NCBI GenBank assembly: GCA_965178125.1
Contig: OZ237739.1
Coordinates: forward strand, 1,302,001 to 1,366,000
DNA: 64,000 nt
Origin: Bilabrum cf. latius
Taxonomy: Eukaryota; Bigyra: Bicosoecida; Bigyra; Bicosoecida
Direction of reading: 5' to 3'
Every line of letters starts with the position of its first letter. Within the stretch, counting starts at the first letter, position 1. This document shows, in pieces, positions 46,775 through 56,524 of the stretch. The notes below the pieces were generated by a model. It saw only the letters and a program-made list of their open reading frames with translations, searched no databases and was not told where the DNA came from. The position numbers and the translations under genes were made by a program.

Positions 46775-48190
46775 ATGCAAGCATCCATCATGCTGGCATC
46801 GGCAGCTAAAACTGCGATGAGCCGACCAAGCCAGAGCCCCAGGTTTGCAATTGATTCGCCTCGAATGCACGAGAACGGCGATTGTCAATATTTCATTCGC
46901 TTTCAAACGCAGGTCTATCCCGAATCTAGCTCCCAAGAGCCATTGCAGGGTTGCATAAAGACGAGCCACTGCTAGCGGCGACATTCAAAGAGGAGGAACG
47001 ATCAAGCCGCCTGGAACAAACTGCATAGTATAAAGCAACGCTATGCATCGCTTGCTTTGCGCCTTCCGGAGTTCGACCGGCTAACCGGAGGAGCGGCAAC
47101 TGATATTACAGCGGGTGCATCCCGAACGGGCCGGAGCAGAACACATGGATCGTTACTAGTTGGAGCTAGCAAAGTCAAAACAGTAGCAATAAATGATGAA
47201 ATATCTGGAGCTGCTTGCCGAACCACGTCTTGCTCTGCCCTCGGAGGGCACGGCCAGGGAGACTCAATGCGACCAGGAGCTGCTGTTCAGTCAGCGGCGA
47301 GCTGCCATTCCCTTCGAAACGAAGCGATCACGAGCGCTACAGCGCTCTCTAGATGGCAGGTACAATTGCAAGGCACCCCTTCTTGTGAAGACCTGCTAGA
47401 CCTCTCCGACTCCGGTCCCACTGACGACATCGGACAGCAGCTGGAGTCGCCAATGCCCGCGGGGTCACCCGCCGCCGGCAAGAGGGCGAGCAACTTCAAG
47501 CTGGCAGGCGACACTGCCCATCTCCGCCGGATGAAGTCTGTCCCAAATCTGCATGCTGCTGGTCTGGGCCATGGACCCATGCCCGTGCCCATGGTCACCA
47601 ATGGCGGTGGTGGCAGGACTGGCGCTGTCTCCAAGGACCTCCAGGCCAGAGTTGATCGGCACCTCAGGGGTGACGACTCAGACAAGGGGGCAGACAGCAG
47701 CGGCAGCTATCGCCGTGGATCGCACGGGTTCTCCTCCCACGGTTCCTCCGTGTGGCTCCCTGCAGCTGGCAGCGGTTCCTCGCACGTGCCCCTGCCGGGA
47801 GGCGAGCATGGAGCAGGTGCTTCGGGGGGCGAGCATGGTGGCGGCGAATAGCCAGACATGGCAGACTTTCCGAACTTTGGTTCCATAGAGGCGCCGGCCA
47901 ATGCACGCTGCAGGTGGCTGGAACAACACCAAAGGCGGGGCAGCAGCCTAGACTCCGTGGGGCAGCTGGCCGTGCTGGGCGCACCGGGGCCATCGGGGAA
48001 CAGCGAGACGGGAGACAGCATTGGCCCTGCCCCATGCAGCGGGAGCATGGAGAGCTTGCGAAGGGAGGTGGAAAGGATGCATGATCTCTACGGAAGCAGG
48101 AGCAGCAGCAGGAGCAGGAGCAGGAGCAGGAGCAGCAGCAGCAGCAGGAGCAGGAGCAGGAGCCAGGGGGCGGGGAAGGTGTAGCCGTGA
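46775..48190 (+). CDS. Ser/Gly-rich protein with Ser-Arg repeat C-terminus
   Basis: Reading UAG as Gln gives 471 residues from the ATG at 46775 to TGA at 48188-48190, with UAGs at 46973, 47849 and 48182. The N-terminus is mixed, with 'CQYFIRFQTQVYPESSSQEP' and a basic helix ('AAWNKLHSIKQRYASLALRL'). The middle is Ser/Gly/Ala-rich and predicted disordered. The end holds a Ser-Arg alternation encoded by AGCAGG repeats at about 48098-48170, resembling an RS domain. RS domains mark splicing and other RNA-binding factors, but no RNA-recognition motif is present, so function is open. The second-to-last codon before TGA follows a UAG (UAG-CCG-TGA), so the true end could be debated by two residues. 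The start is the first ATG in frame and is uncertain. Confidence 0.5.
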
Positions 48191-48364
48191 GCGGGCTGCC
48201 TGACAGCCTGCCCGCGAGCTGTTTCTTGGGCACCAATGCAGGTCTCTAGAATGACCTGCGTGTAGCGACTAGTTTCTGTGCAACCATTACAATCTGCAGT
48301 CATTCACTGAGAATGAGAAACAGTCCCTGGATCGGCGAGCTTTCATCGCCGAGCTTGGGGGGCT

Positions 48365-50318
48365 TCAACGCCTGCCGCCTCGTTTGCCCCTCCTCCTCTC
48401 TCTGATGTCGAGCGTCCTGATTTCATCCGCTCTCATTTCTGCCTCCATACGCCGCTCCCAGCCCGGCGAGATGGGGTTGTCCTCGAGCCACTGCAGCATC
48501 TTCGCTTCGCTCTCCTTCTCCAAGGCGGCCTTCTTGCTCCTCTTCATGCGGCCGAACCGCTTTCGGGTCTTGGCACCGTTCTTACTGCTGGCAGCGCCTT
48601 GCAAACCTTTCGTTTTCTTGGACCCGAGACCAGCATCCCCGAGGGCCGCCTCGTCTTGCGCGGCGCCCTCTTCTGGTTCCGCAAGCAGCACGTCAGCCAG
48701 CGTGGCACCCTCCCTGGCCGCCTCCAGAACGGCCTCCCTGCTGGCATCGTGACCCGCGCCATCGTGACCCGCGGCCCAGGGCGAGGCCGCCTGCACCAGG
48801 TCTTCCACAGACCCCCCTGCCCCTGCCGCATCCCCGGGCATGAGCGCACCCGTCGCCAGAGCCTGCGCGTTCCGCTCCATCTGCGCGTCTGCATCCTCCA
48901 CCTCGACCCTCTCTGGCAAGTCCCTGTCCCAGATCCCCTCCACGTTCAGGGAGGCGCGTGCATCCGCCTCGAAGACGTTGACCACCATGTTGCCGCAATC
49001 TACCGCCATCCAGTCGTCCCCGCTCCGGTTCTCTACCTCCCACCGACCCACAGAGTCCCACTCGCGCAGCTTGCGGCGCCGCAGTGCCCTGCACACCATG
49101 TCTGCCAGCCTCCTCATGTGGCTTGTCGTTCTCCCAGTCACGAAGATCAGGTGCTCAGCCAGTGACGTCTTTCGGCTCACGTCCAGCACACGCACGTCCA
49201 CGCCCCCTTCCTCTCTGAGTGCCCTTGCCACCTCGTCTGGGGCGAGCGGCTGGCCCTCCCGCACGGGGATGGGGTCTGCCGCCCTCTCGTGGGGTCGTTG
49301 CTGGGTGGGAGGCACCCAGGAGAATTCTCCCGGCGTGTGGGGGGCGTCCTCTGGTGCATATATGGGGGCTTCCGATTGAATGGAGGAAGAGGAGAGGGGG
49401 GGAGACTCCCCTGGGTGGCTCAACGAAACACCGTCTGACGCATCAATCGATGCAGTAGCATCTACCGATGGAAACTCCGATGGAACGGCATGGGAAGACT
49501 GGCTTGCCCTCGCTGTCGATGACTCAGCAGAGGGGGGGTAAGGCCCAGGCGCTGTCGCTAGGGAGGGGGCCTACGTGGGAGGCACCGTCCCCGCCTACTG
49601 GGGGAAATTCAAAGGGGGCGCAAACGAAGAGGCAAGCGATTCTGCCTATGCTGATCCACCTTCGCTGCTAGCGACCTCTTCGCTCCCCCACATGGCCACG
49701 TCGTCCCGCCCGGAGACTGCTTCGGAGGCGTACATGCGAACCAGGGCGTCGTAGGCGCGAGCCGCGGCTTCCGGCGTGTCGTACTCGCCACCGGAAACTT
49801 CTGTGCCGCGATGGGGTAATTCCAAGACTGCTTCGAACATTCTAGAGTCCCTGTCGAAAATGACACCGTGAAATCCACGGTACGGCTTGCGAGGGTGCTT
49901 GGGCTTGCCCGATTGCCCTGCCTCCTTGAGTTGCTCCTAGGCTGCAGACACCACCTTCTCGGCTTCGGCTTCGGAATTATACACACCTGCAAAGTTGAAT
50001 ATATGCTCATGCTTGTACAACATGTTGAATGAGCGAAGCACAGAATCAGAGTACCGCCAACGGAGTGCACTGTTTGCTGGGCAGCCACAACTTACCCAGC
50101 AAAAACTCGTTGCCATCCGGCGTAGTCACGACGGCTTTAAACTATTTGCTCTTCTCGACTGGCTTAACGCTTGCTTTAGCCAGAGCTGCGAGCCCACGGA
50201 TGTTCCCGAGATTCCACACCAGGGTGCCTCGCCCATAATTTCCGCACAGCACACCGCGCAGTTGCAAAGTTCGGCAGTATAATGGCTAAAGACATCGACT
50301 ACCTCGCACGAAAGCCAT
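48365..50318 (-). CDS. Organelle-targeted AP2-like / RsfS (Iojap, MALSU1) fusion
   Basis: Exons 50318-50096 and 49986-48365, with a 109-nt GTAAGT...CAG intron, encode 614 residues. The first ~50 residues ('MAFVRGSRCLQPLYCRTLQL' onward, UAG at 50286 as Gln) are basic, hydroxylated and acid-free, as in organelle presequences. Two AP2-like segments follow: 'QFKAVVTTPDGNEFLLGVY' with 'SEAEAEK', and a clearer one, 'YRGFHGVIFDRDSRMFEAVL' with 'GEYDTPEAAARAYDALV'. After a Pro/Ser linker comes RsfS at about residues 330-432 ('VLDVSRKTSLAEHLIFVTGR', 'DDWMAVDCGNMVVNVFEA'). RsfS/MALSU1 binds uL14 on the large organelle subunit and blocks 30S joining. A basic C-terminal tail ends in TGA. Other UAGs: 50142, 49937, 49646, 49595, 49571. 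The RsfS call is firm; AP2 homology and the fusion rest on my reading. Confidence 0.78.
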
Positions 50319-50537
50319 CTGCGAGCAATGATTTCTTCGTTTGAAGGGTGGATGGAAAAATGAGCAATGAAATTGCACTGCACTGTAAGACTGCAGTCTG
50401 CAGCAGTTGCGGCCGAAAGTCCACCGTCATGGTCATGCTGTCATTGCGCAGCACCCATTGTTCGGTTATGCTTGACCTTCAATAAGATTTCAGATTCCAG
50501 ATTTCAGCAACGAGCCAAGAGCGCATTCCAAGCGCCA

Positions 50538-53183
50538 TCAGGGGGGCGGGGTGCGGCCACTGGCCGCTGTCCTGTGAGCCATCCTTGCGTTCATCATCGC
50601 AGCGTACTGCGAGCGACCGTCCGCGCCGCTCCCGTGCCGAGGCGTGCCCCCGGCCCTTGGCAGCGCCACGCCGCGCGAGGGAACAGGGGCCCGGCGCCCC
50701 CCTCGAGCATGACCCTTGGCTCCCCTCACAGACCCCTGCGCTCCCCTGCCGCTGCGCGAGCAATACCCCAGGCAGACCCCAACGCAGGAAGTCATTAGAT
50801 CAAGCAGGCCTGCCGCATGCCGCACCAGCCACTGCAGCGCTTGCAGCATCCAGCCGACCGCACCACCCACCACCGAGCCGCACAAGGCACGCCATACACC
50901 AACGCCCCGGCCCACACTAGTCCCACCCGCTGCACCTCCCCGCCCCTTGCCCTATCTATGGAACGGGATCAAAGCCCCGTCACCGCGCACCTCCTCCGCG
51001 AGGGCCCTAACCAGGAGCACCTGCAGACCTGCAAGCACCACAGCGACCGCCACGTAGCACGCCATCGAGGTGTCCAGAGACCACAGGTGGTCTTTGACCA
51101 CCTTTGTGTGGGTCGCCTGTCTCGTCGTCATGCGCAGCGCCTCGTTCCGCACCCCCTGCAGCACCTTGCCGGCGGCGCGGGCCGTCCCCTCCATCTGCTC
51201 CATGAGGGCTGCCAGGTCCTGTCCTGGGTTCGTGTCTAGGTCCAGCTCAGAGGAGGGAAGCGCGCCCTGGGCGCTGCCCATGCCCATGCCGCCACCGACA
51301 CGGCTGTTCCCTGACCACGTCAGGTCGTCGTGCGTGGGCTGGCCGCTCGCACCCTCCCCCTCACCCCCGCCCTCACCCTCTGACCCATCGGGGGACAGCA
51401 CCTCCCCCCTCCCAAGCAGCCTGTGTCTCCCCGCCATGGGGTCCCTCTGTCTGACCACCCTGAGGCCCACTGTAAGCACCGCTTGGTGCGCGGCTCCGTT
51501 GGTGAATCGCATGCGGTACCTGCCCCCAGGGAACAACTCGAAGGCGACGTCGTCCCCCGCCAGAGTGCTGACGTGGTACACGCGGTCGATTCCACTACCA
51601 CCACCGCCCCGTCCACTCGTCACATCCCCGATGATCTTGCTGGTGAGCTCCAGCCGCAGGTTGCCCTCGGCCAGGTCGCTGGGCGGAGGCAGCGGGGGAG
51701 GAGGAGCGGCGGCTGCCGACGAGGGGTCCACGTAGCCGGGTGCGCCGGGGCCCAGCATGGGGTCGGCTGCACCGGCACCGGCACGCCCTCCCGCGCCCAG
51801 CCCGCCTTCTCCACCATCCCCGCCTGTGCCCCTTTGTTCCCTGCCCTCGTCCTTGCCCCTGCCCTTGCCCCCGGATCGTCTCGCCCTGGCTAACCATTCC
51901 CTTGACCCCGCCGCCTGGAGCTCCTCGTCGTCCCAATCCACCCGGAATCCCAGCAGAGCCCACAGCTCCGGTGTTTCCGTGCCGTCAGCGCCAGCATCAT
52001 CATCGTCCTGTTCTTCCTGTCGATCTTCTCCTTTACCTCTTCCTTGATCTTGATCCACCCCTTCCTTTGCTTGCCCAGGATTCGATTGCGTCTGCTGCTG
52101 CTGCTGCTGCTGCTGCTGCGTATTCCTCTGCTCATCCATAGCCCTGGCCCTAGCCTTCAAGGCCCCGATGCTCTCTCCGATTGCAGGGCCGGTGGGGGCC
52201 TTCTTGCCGTTCAAGAACTTGGCCTCCCGAGCCTCCCTGTGCCTCCGCTCGACCTCGGCGGCGGCTGCATCCGCCAGCTCTGCCCTACTCAGCTTCTTGC
52301 TGCTCGGATCGCCGACAGCGGGCATGCTGGCGCTGGCGGTTGCAGACCCGGGCAGAGCTAGGTTGGCCTGGTTATCGTATTTCATCGCGTGTGCATCTTC
52401 CCCGGCGCTGAGCCGTCTCCTGCCCGGCCCCTGCCCCGGCCGCTGCCCCGGCCCTTGCCCCGGTGCCGCCGCAGAAGCAGCTCGTGCCGTCCTCGAGACA
52501 GCGCCCGCGCGGGCTGTAGTGTCGCGGTGCTGGTCGCTCGCCGCCGCCATGGCCCTTGCTCGGTCGAAGGCGTCTGCCGCGGGGGCGTCCTCGAAAAGAT
52601 CCACGTGCTCCCCTGGCTCAATCCGCATGGTCAGCACGCCCTCCAGCTCGGCCAGGACAGAGTGCCTGGCTCGGTGGCCGAGCGGAGGCGAGCCGCCGGA
52701 CTTGCCTGAGGGTCGTGCGGTGCCTGGCACCGAATCAGGGCTATCTAGCCCCGCCTCTTCTGGGGCAAGGGAATTCGATTCGGGCGCGTGGCTGCCTTCC
52801 GGCACTGCCTGGTCGGTCTATGCATCCACGGTGCCACTGCCGGTTCGTGTGCCGTGTGGTTGGGCGGCCGAGCCGGTCCAAAGGATATCATCGTCTTTCG
52901 CATGCTCCTCGCCGTTTTGTGAAGTGGCGTCGCCACCAGGAGCCTCTGAGGGCAAACCAGATGCCTCAGGCGGGATGCTACCATCGCCACTTGGACGCAT
53001 GCCTCTTACCTTGCTTGCTATTGAACCTGTCGCGAGCCTCCCGAGCCCCCCAAGGCCTGGCTGAATATCGACAGCAGACACATTTACGGATATCATCAGT
53101 AAGCATGAAATCATTACGGCCCGAGCCGCAGGAGCGAGCGCGCGGCCAGCCGCGATACACGAAGCATGTTGCCTAGCAGCCAT
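50538..53183 (-). CDS. Oversized p24/TMED-like secretory cargo receptor
   Basis: A hydrophobic N-terminal signal ('AVMISCLLMISVNVSA') follows the ATG at 53183. A long low-complexity region includes a nine-residue poly-Gln near 52090-52120. Around residue 535 is a GOLD-type beta module ('DDVAFELFPGGRYRMRFTNG'). A luminal coiled coil ('LAALMEQMEGTARAAGKVLQ') leads to one transmembrane helix ('CYVAVAVVLAGLQVLLVRAL'). This order is that of p24/TMED proteins, which cycle between ER and Golgi as cargo adaptors, but those are ~200-230 residues against 881 here. A UAG at 52818 joins the signal-bearing part to the rest. The second UAG, at 50952, falls 18 residues after the helix, where a p24 tail normally ends. 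If it is Gln, the chain continues 137 codons to TGA at 50538-50540 through two further hydrophobic stretches. Confidence 0.6.
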
Positions 53184-53390
53184 TACAGCTGCTAAAAGAC
53201 CGAGTCTGCAAAGTGAAGCCACTCAGCCAGCCGTAATTAGCAGTCAGGCGGCTTCTGCCAGGTACGTTAAGGTAAGTCTAAAGCGTGCTGGGCGCGCCGT
53301 TCGCTGTGTGCAACCGGTTCCGCAACTTGAAGTGGCGGCCTCAAGCCTCTATCGGCCGTGCAGGCCGTTGCATCCACACACACGCACAAG

Positions 53391-54000
53391 ATGGCTGCAT
53401 CTGGAGCCGGTACAGATGATAAATCAACTGGAGGGGGTGGTGACGCTGCGCAGGAACGAGAGGCCATGCAAAATATGAACTCCGGAGCTGCCGAAGTCGA
53501 AATTGATGAGGAGAAGGTTATGGGGGAATTGTAGGAGCTTTTGAAGGACGTCAACGCCGAAGAAGCAGAAAGATAGTTACTGTGAGCCAAACCAGTTGCG
53601 AAGCTTGTAGGCGCACTGTGTGCAGATTCCATGTGTGCAAATCAATGGACAACTCGATCGCAAACTCTCACCCCCCCACAGGGAAAAGGCACTGAAGGCT
53701 ATTAAGGTGTCAGATGCGGACGTTGAAACCGTATCGACTGAGTTTGAGATTAGCAAGCCGATTGCCCGCCGAAAAATCCGAGAAGCCGGCGGCAATGCAT
53801 CGGAAGCAATGCTGAGGCTCATGGGTGTGGCAGAGGATGACAAAGGAAAGGCGGTACTGGATCGCATGTAGCGCAGGCTGAAGCGATTGCAAGAGTTGAT
53901 GGCAGAAGCCAAGGAAAAGGGACTGGACGAAGCTGCCGCTATGGCTGAGGCTTCAAGGTTGTTGGCAGAGGAGGACAAGGCGGCGAGCTCAAAGCAGTAA
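53391..54000 (+). CDS. HYPK: HYPK-like NatA-associated UBA protein
   Basis: Exons 53391-53581 and 53682-54000 with a 100-nt GTGAGC...CAG intron encode 169 residues and end in TAA. The splice joins 'NAEEAER-UAG-LL' to 'EKALKAIKVSDADVETVSTE'. The domain 'DADVETVSTEFEISKPIARR' to 'GGNASEAMLRLMG' matches the C-terminal UBA of HYPK ('EDLELIMTEMEISRAAAERS'). HYPK binds the NatA N-acetyltransferase at the ribosome exit and acts as a chaperone. The N-terminal ~45 residues are acidic and Gly-rich. Unlike animal HYPK, which stops after the UBA, this protein has ~55 extra residues of charged helix beyond a UAG (53869). UAGs also lie at 53532 and 53574. A NAC-alpha UBA is the main alternative, but no NAC domain is present. 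Confidence 0.75.
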
Positions 54001-54161
54001 TGCCGGCGATATTCGCGTGGTTCTAATTCCACATATACACGCAACAAATGAATGCTACACCTACCTCAGTGTCTGCGAGCGGGAGCTTGCCTTCCAAGTC
54101 AGGAAAGGCCCCTATCATCGCCCTCCCCGTCTCAAGCGTCCTGGCAAGGTGGCCGCTATGT

Positions 54162-55553
54162 TCAAGACTGGCTTTGCTGTACCCCGCTCTATCCGGCGGC
54201 AGAAGGCGCTTGAATCGTGGAGTCGCTCGTGGAGTCGCTCGATACGCCCGCTGTCGGGGGCCATCGCCGAGGCAGCTGATCCGCAGCCGTGCCAGTGGGA
54301 TACTCCCTGGAGGCACCTGCTCGTGCTGAGCCGAGCAGGGGCGCGCGTGCTCGCCCAGAGAACAACGGAGCAGCGGCCCTGCCGCCCCGCACAATCCGTG
54401 CAATTCCACGGCCTGAAGCCATACTTGTACAGCCAATGCTCATCCATCCAATGTCGTCGCCCGGAGCATCTGCCCCGTGCTCGCTTCTTCGGCCAACCTC
54501 CGCCCTCACCAGGCTGCTGGCACCAACAGCATCGCTTCCAAAGGCGAAGGCCTAGTTCCCCCGGAGCATGAGTCCTCTGGCCCCTGCAGATGTCCCCGAG
54601 GCGGGGACGGCGGCGACCCAAGCGTGCCCCGGGCCATGGAATTGCCCAGGGGTCAAAGTAATTGCAGTTGATTCTGTCTGCGAGTCTCCGAGCATCATGG
54701 CTTGGCGGGGAGCTGCACGGTGACCCCATGGCTGGTGCGCACTCTGCGTGGCACTACTAGTACCACCCGGGCTGCCACTTGCAGCTGACTTGGGTGTGCC
54801 GCCTTGCTCGATGCTGCCTGTAGCAGGTGAGCCTACGTCAATATTATCTCTCGCTCCAGGCGCACCGACAGTCAGACATTGGTTCTACTCTCCCGAGGGG
54901 CAGGCTGTGCCGTCCGAGGGCAACTCGTCTGCCTTTGCAAATGCAGCTCGAACCGCACACATCATCGTTTCACTTCGCACTGCGTGCCCAGTGTTGCCAA
55001 GTAGGACTGCCCCAGGGCTATCACCTGCCACAATCTCACGCGTACCAATTTTTCCTTGCGTGCGTTCTTCTTGCATACCGTATACAGACCACTGCCACGG
55101 TCTTACCGCCGCATAATTGGCACCAGCTGCATCAGGGTGCAGATACCCTGTACCGGGCACTACTGGCATCCCTGCCTTTGCTCGGCACTTAGATGCATCC
55201 AGCCCCGCTCGAAAGGCTTGTCTAGAACTTTTCGGTCGTATATCTTCCAATTCTCCGGGGCATGTCTTGCGCGAGCGAGTACATTGGGCCGAAGTGGCGC
55301 GAGGCATCATCCTCTGATGCTTCGGTTTTACGCAATGTATTGCCATTTGAGCGCCACTGACAGGAAAATTACTGCCTAAAATTTCTGTTGTATCCCCCAA
55401 ATGCCGCTGATAGTCACGGTGTGAGTCGGTAGCAGCTTGGGCTCGCGCAACCTCAACCAGATTGCTTGCGCCACGGCGTCGCCACGTCACTGCGTCGTTG
55501 ATGGGGGGCGATAGGGAGGGGACGGTGTTGCTTTGCAAATGAGACTGCATCAT
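54162..55553 (-). CDS. Unknown protein, shorter tandem paralogue of the 56525-59557 gene
   Basis: Starting from a double ATG at 55553, the frame runs through UAGs at 54885, 54552 and 54189 to TGA at 54162-54164 (463 residues). The segment 'RPKSSRQAFRAGLDASKCRA' with 'MPVVPGTGYL' matches 'RPKSSDEALRAGLESSKRRV' with 'LPLVPGRRL' in the neighbouring gene. The C-terminus shares 'GASREYPTGTAADQLPRRWP'. The middle is divergent, Ala/Gly/Ser-rich and mostly disordered. No family was recognised. Earlier exons may exist upstream, because the paralogue has a longer N-terminal half. It could also be a decaying copy, although the frame is intact once UAG is read as sense. Confidence 0.5.
54236..54318. repeat. 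Near-identical 83-bp block, copy 1
   Basis: This 83-bp block matches 56539-56621 in the same orientation with two differences that I can see. It encodes the conserved C-terminal motif of the shorter paralogue on the minus strand. A short direct 12-bp repeat (GTCGCTCGTGGA) lies just to its left. Confidence 0.9.
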
Positions 55554-56524
55554 ATCATCATTGGTATTATAGTCCTTACAATTAGTCGCTTTGAATGCAA
55601 ACTCACTCGCCTATGACGCTCCTGCAGCGGTAGCATCAGCAACCATACGCGGTGTTGGCTCTGTCCACACAAACTTGTCGCAACCACCCTTGTCTGTGTT
55701 CCGCAATATATTAGCGACTAACATGTTTAGTTGATTTCGTGCATCTCTTGGTCCGATTTTTGTTCGTTAGTGCGTGTTTATGCAAAGAAAGCGAGGCGTG
55801 CTCAGCTCGGCAGTACTGTCTTCGTCTTCAATAATTGCAGCAGATGCGTCATCGTGTTTCTGGTCTTTCTCGGCTGTTTACCAGGCTGTCAGACGGTCAG
55901 TACCACTTGGCGGTCTCTTACAGTTTGGTCGCATTAATATTATCTCGCGCTTAGGATTAATTGTTCCCGATGAAATAAGGCAGCAACGCAGGACTCCGCT
56001 CTGCAAGTTCGAAGCCACTCTGCGACCATGTGCTCAGGCGTCATTGCGTGCTGCACCAGGCCTTTCGGTCAGTTCAGACTGATCAGCACAAGATTGGACT
56101 TGCTGGTGCAGGTACGGGCAGCTAGATTGCCTGGATTTGCTTTTGCTTTCGAAATGTGTGGCAGGAAACAGTGGCCCTCACATCGGATGTCCAGGAGCAA
56201 CCCACCGAAAGACGTCGACGGAGCACAGACGGATTATACATTATCTCCTCCTTCAGTAGTACAGCTGTATCGTAGACGTATGTCATTCATCGATTGCTGC
56301 GTTTGGCAGTGGCGGCCGCTCATAGCGTGAGCCCCGAAGCCTCGGGATTCCGACAAGGGTGAGCAGAGACCGTATGGGACAACGAGGCCTTGAAACTGGT
56401 ATCTTCTCAAATGCAGACAATAAAAAGTAGCCGGGGCTTCAGCATTCACTGGCATGCGAATCCCTAGCGTGGCCCCAAAGCAGGCCCCAGCGCGCAATGC
56501 TGCGGTGCCTAGCTGGCAGCGGGA
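55554..56524. other. 971-bp region between the tandem paralogues
   Basis: This lower-GC stretch separates the start of the shorter paralogue from the stop of the longer one. I find no frame that continues from either gene and no recognisable domain. It must contain the promoter of the shorter paralogue and the 3' UTR of the longer one, and may hold upstream exons of the shorter gene. Confidence 0.35.
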
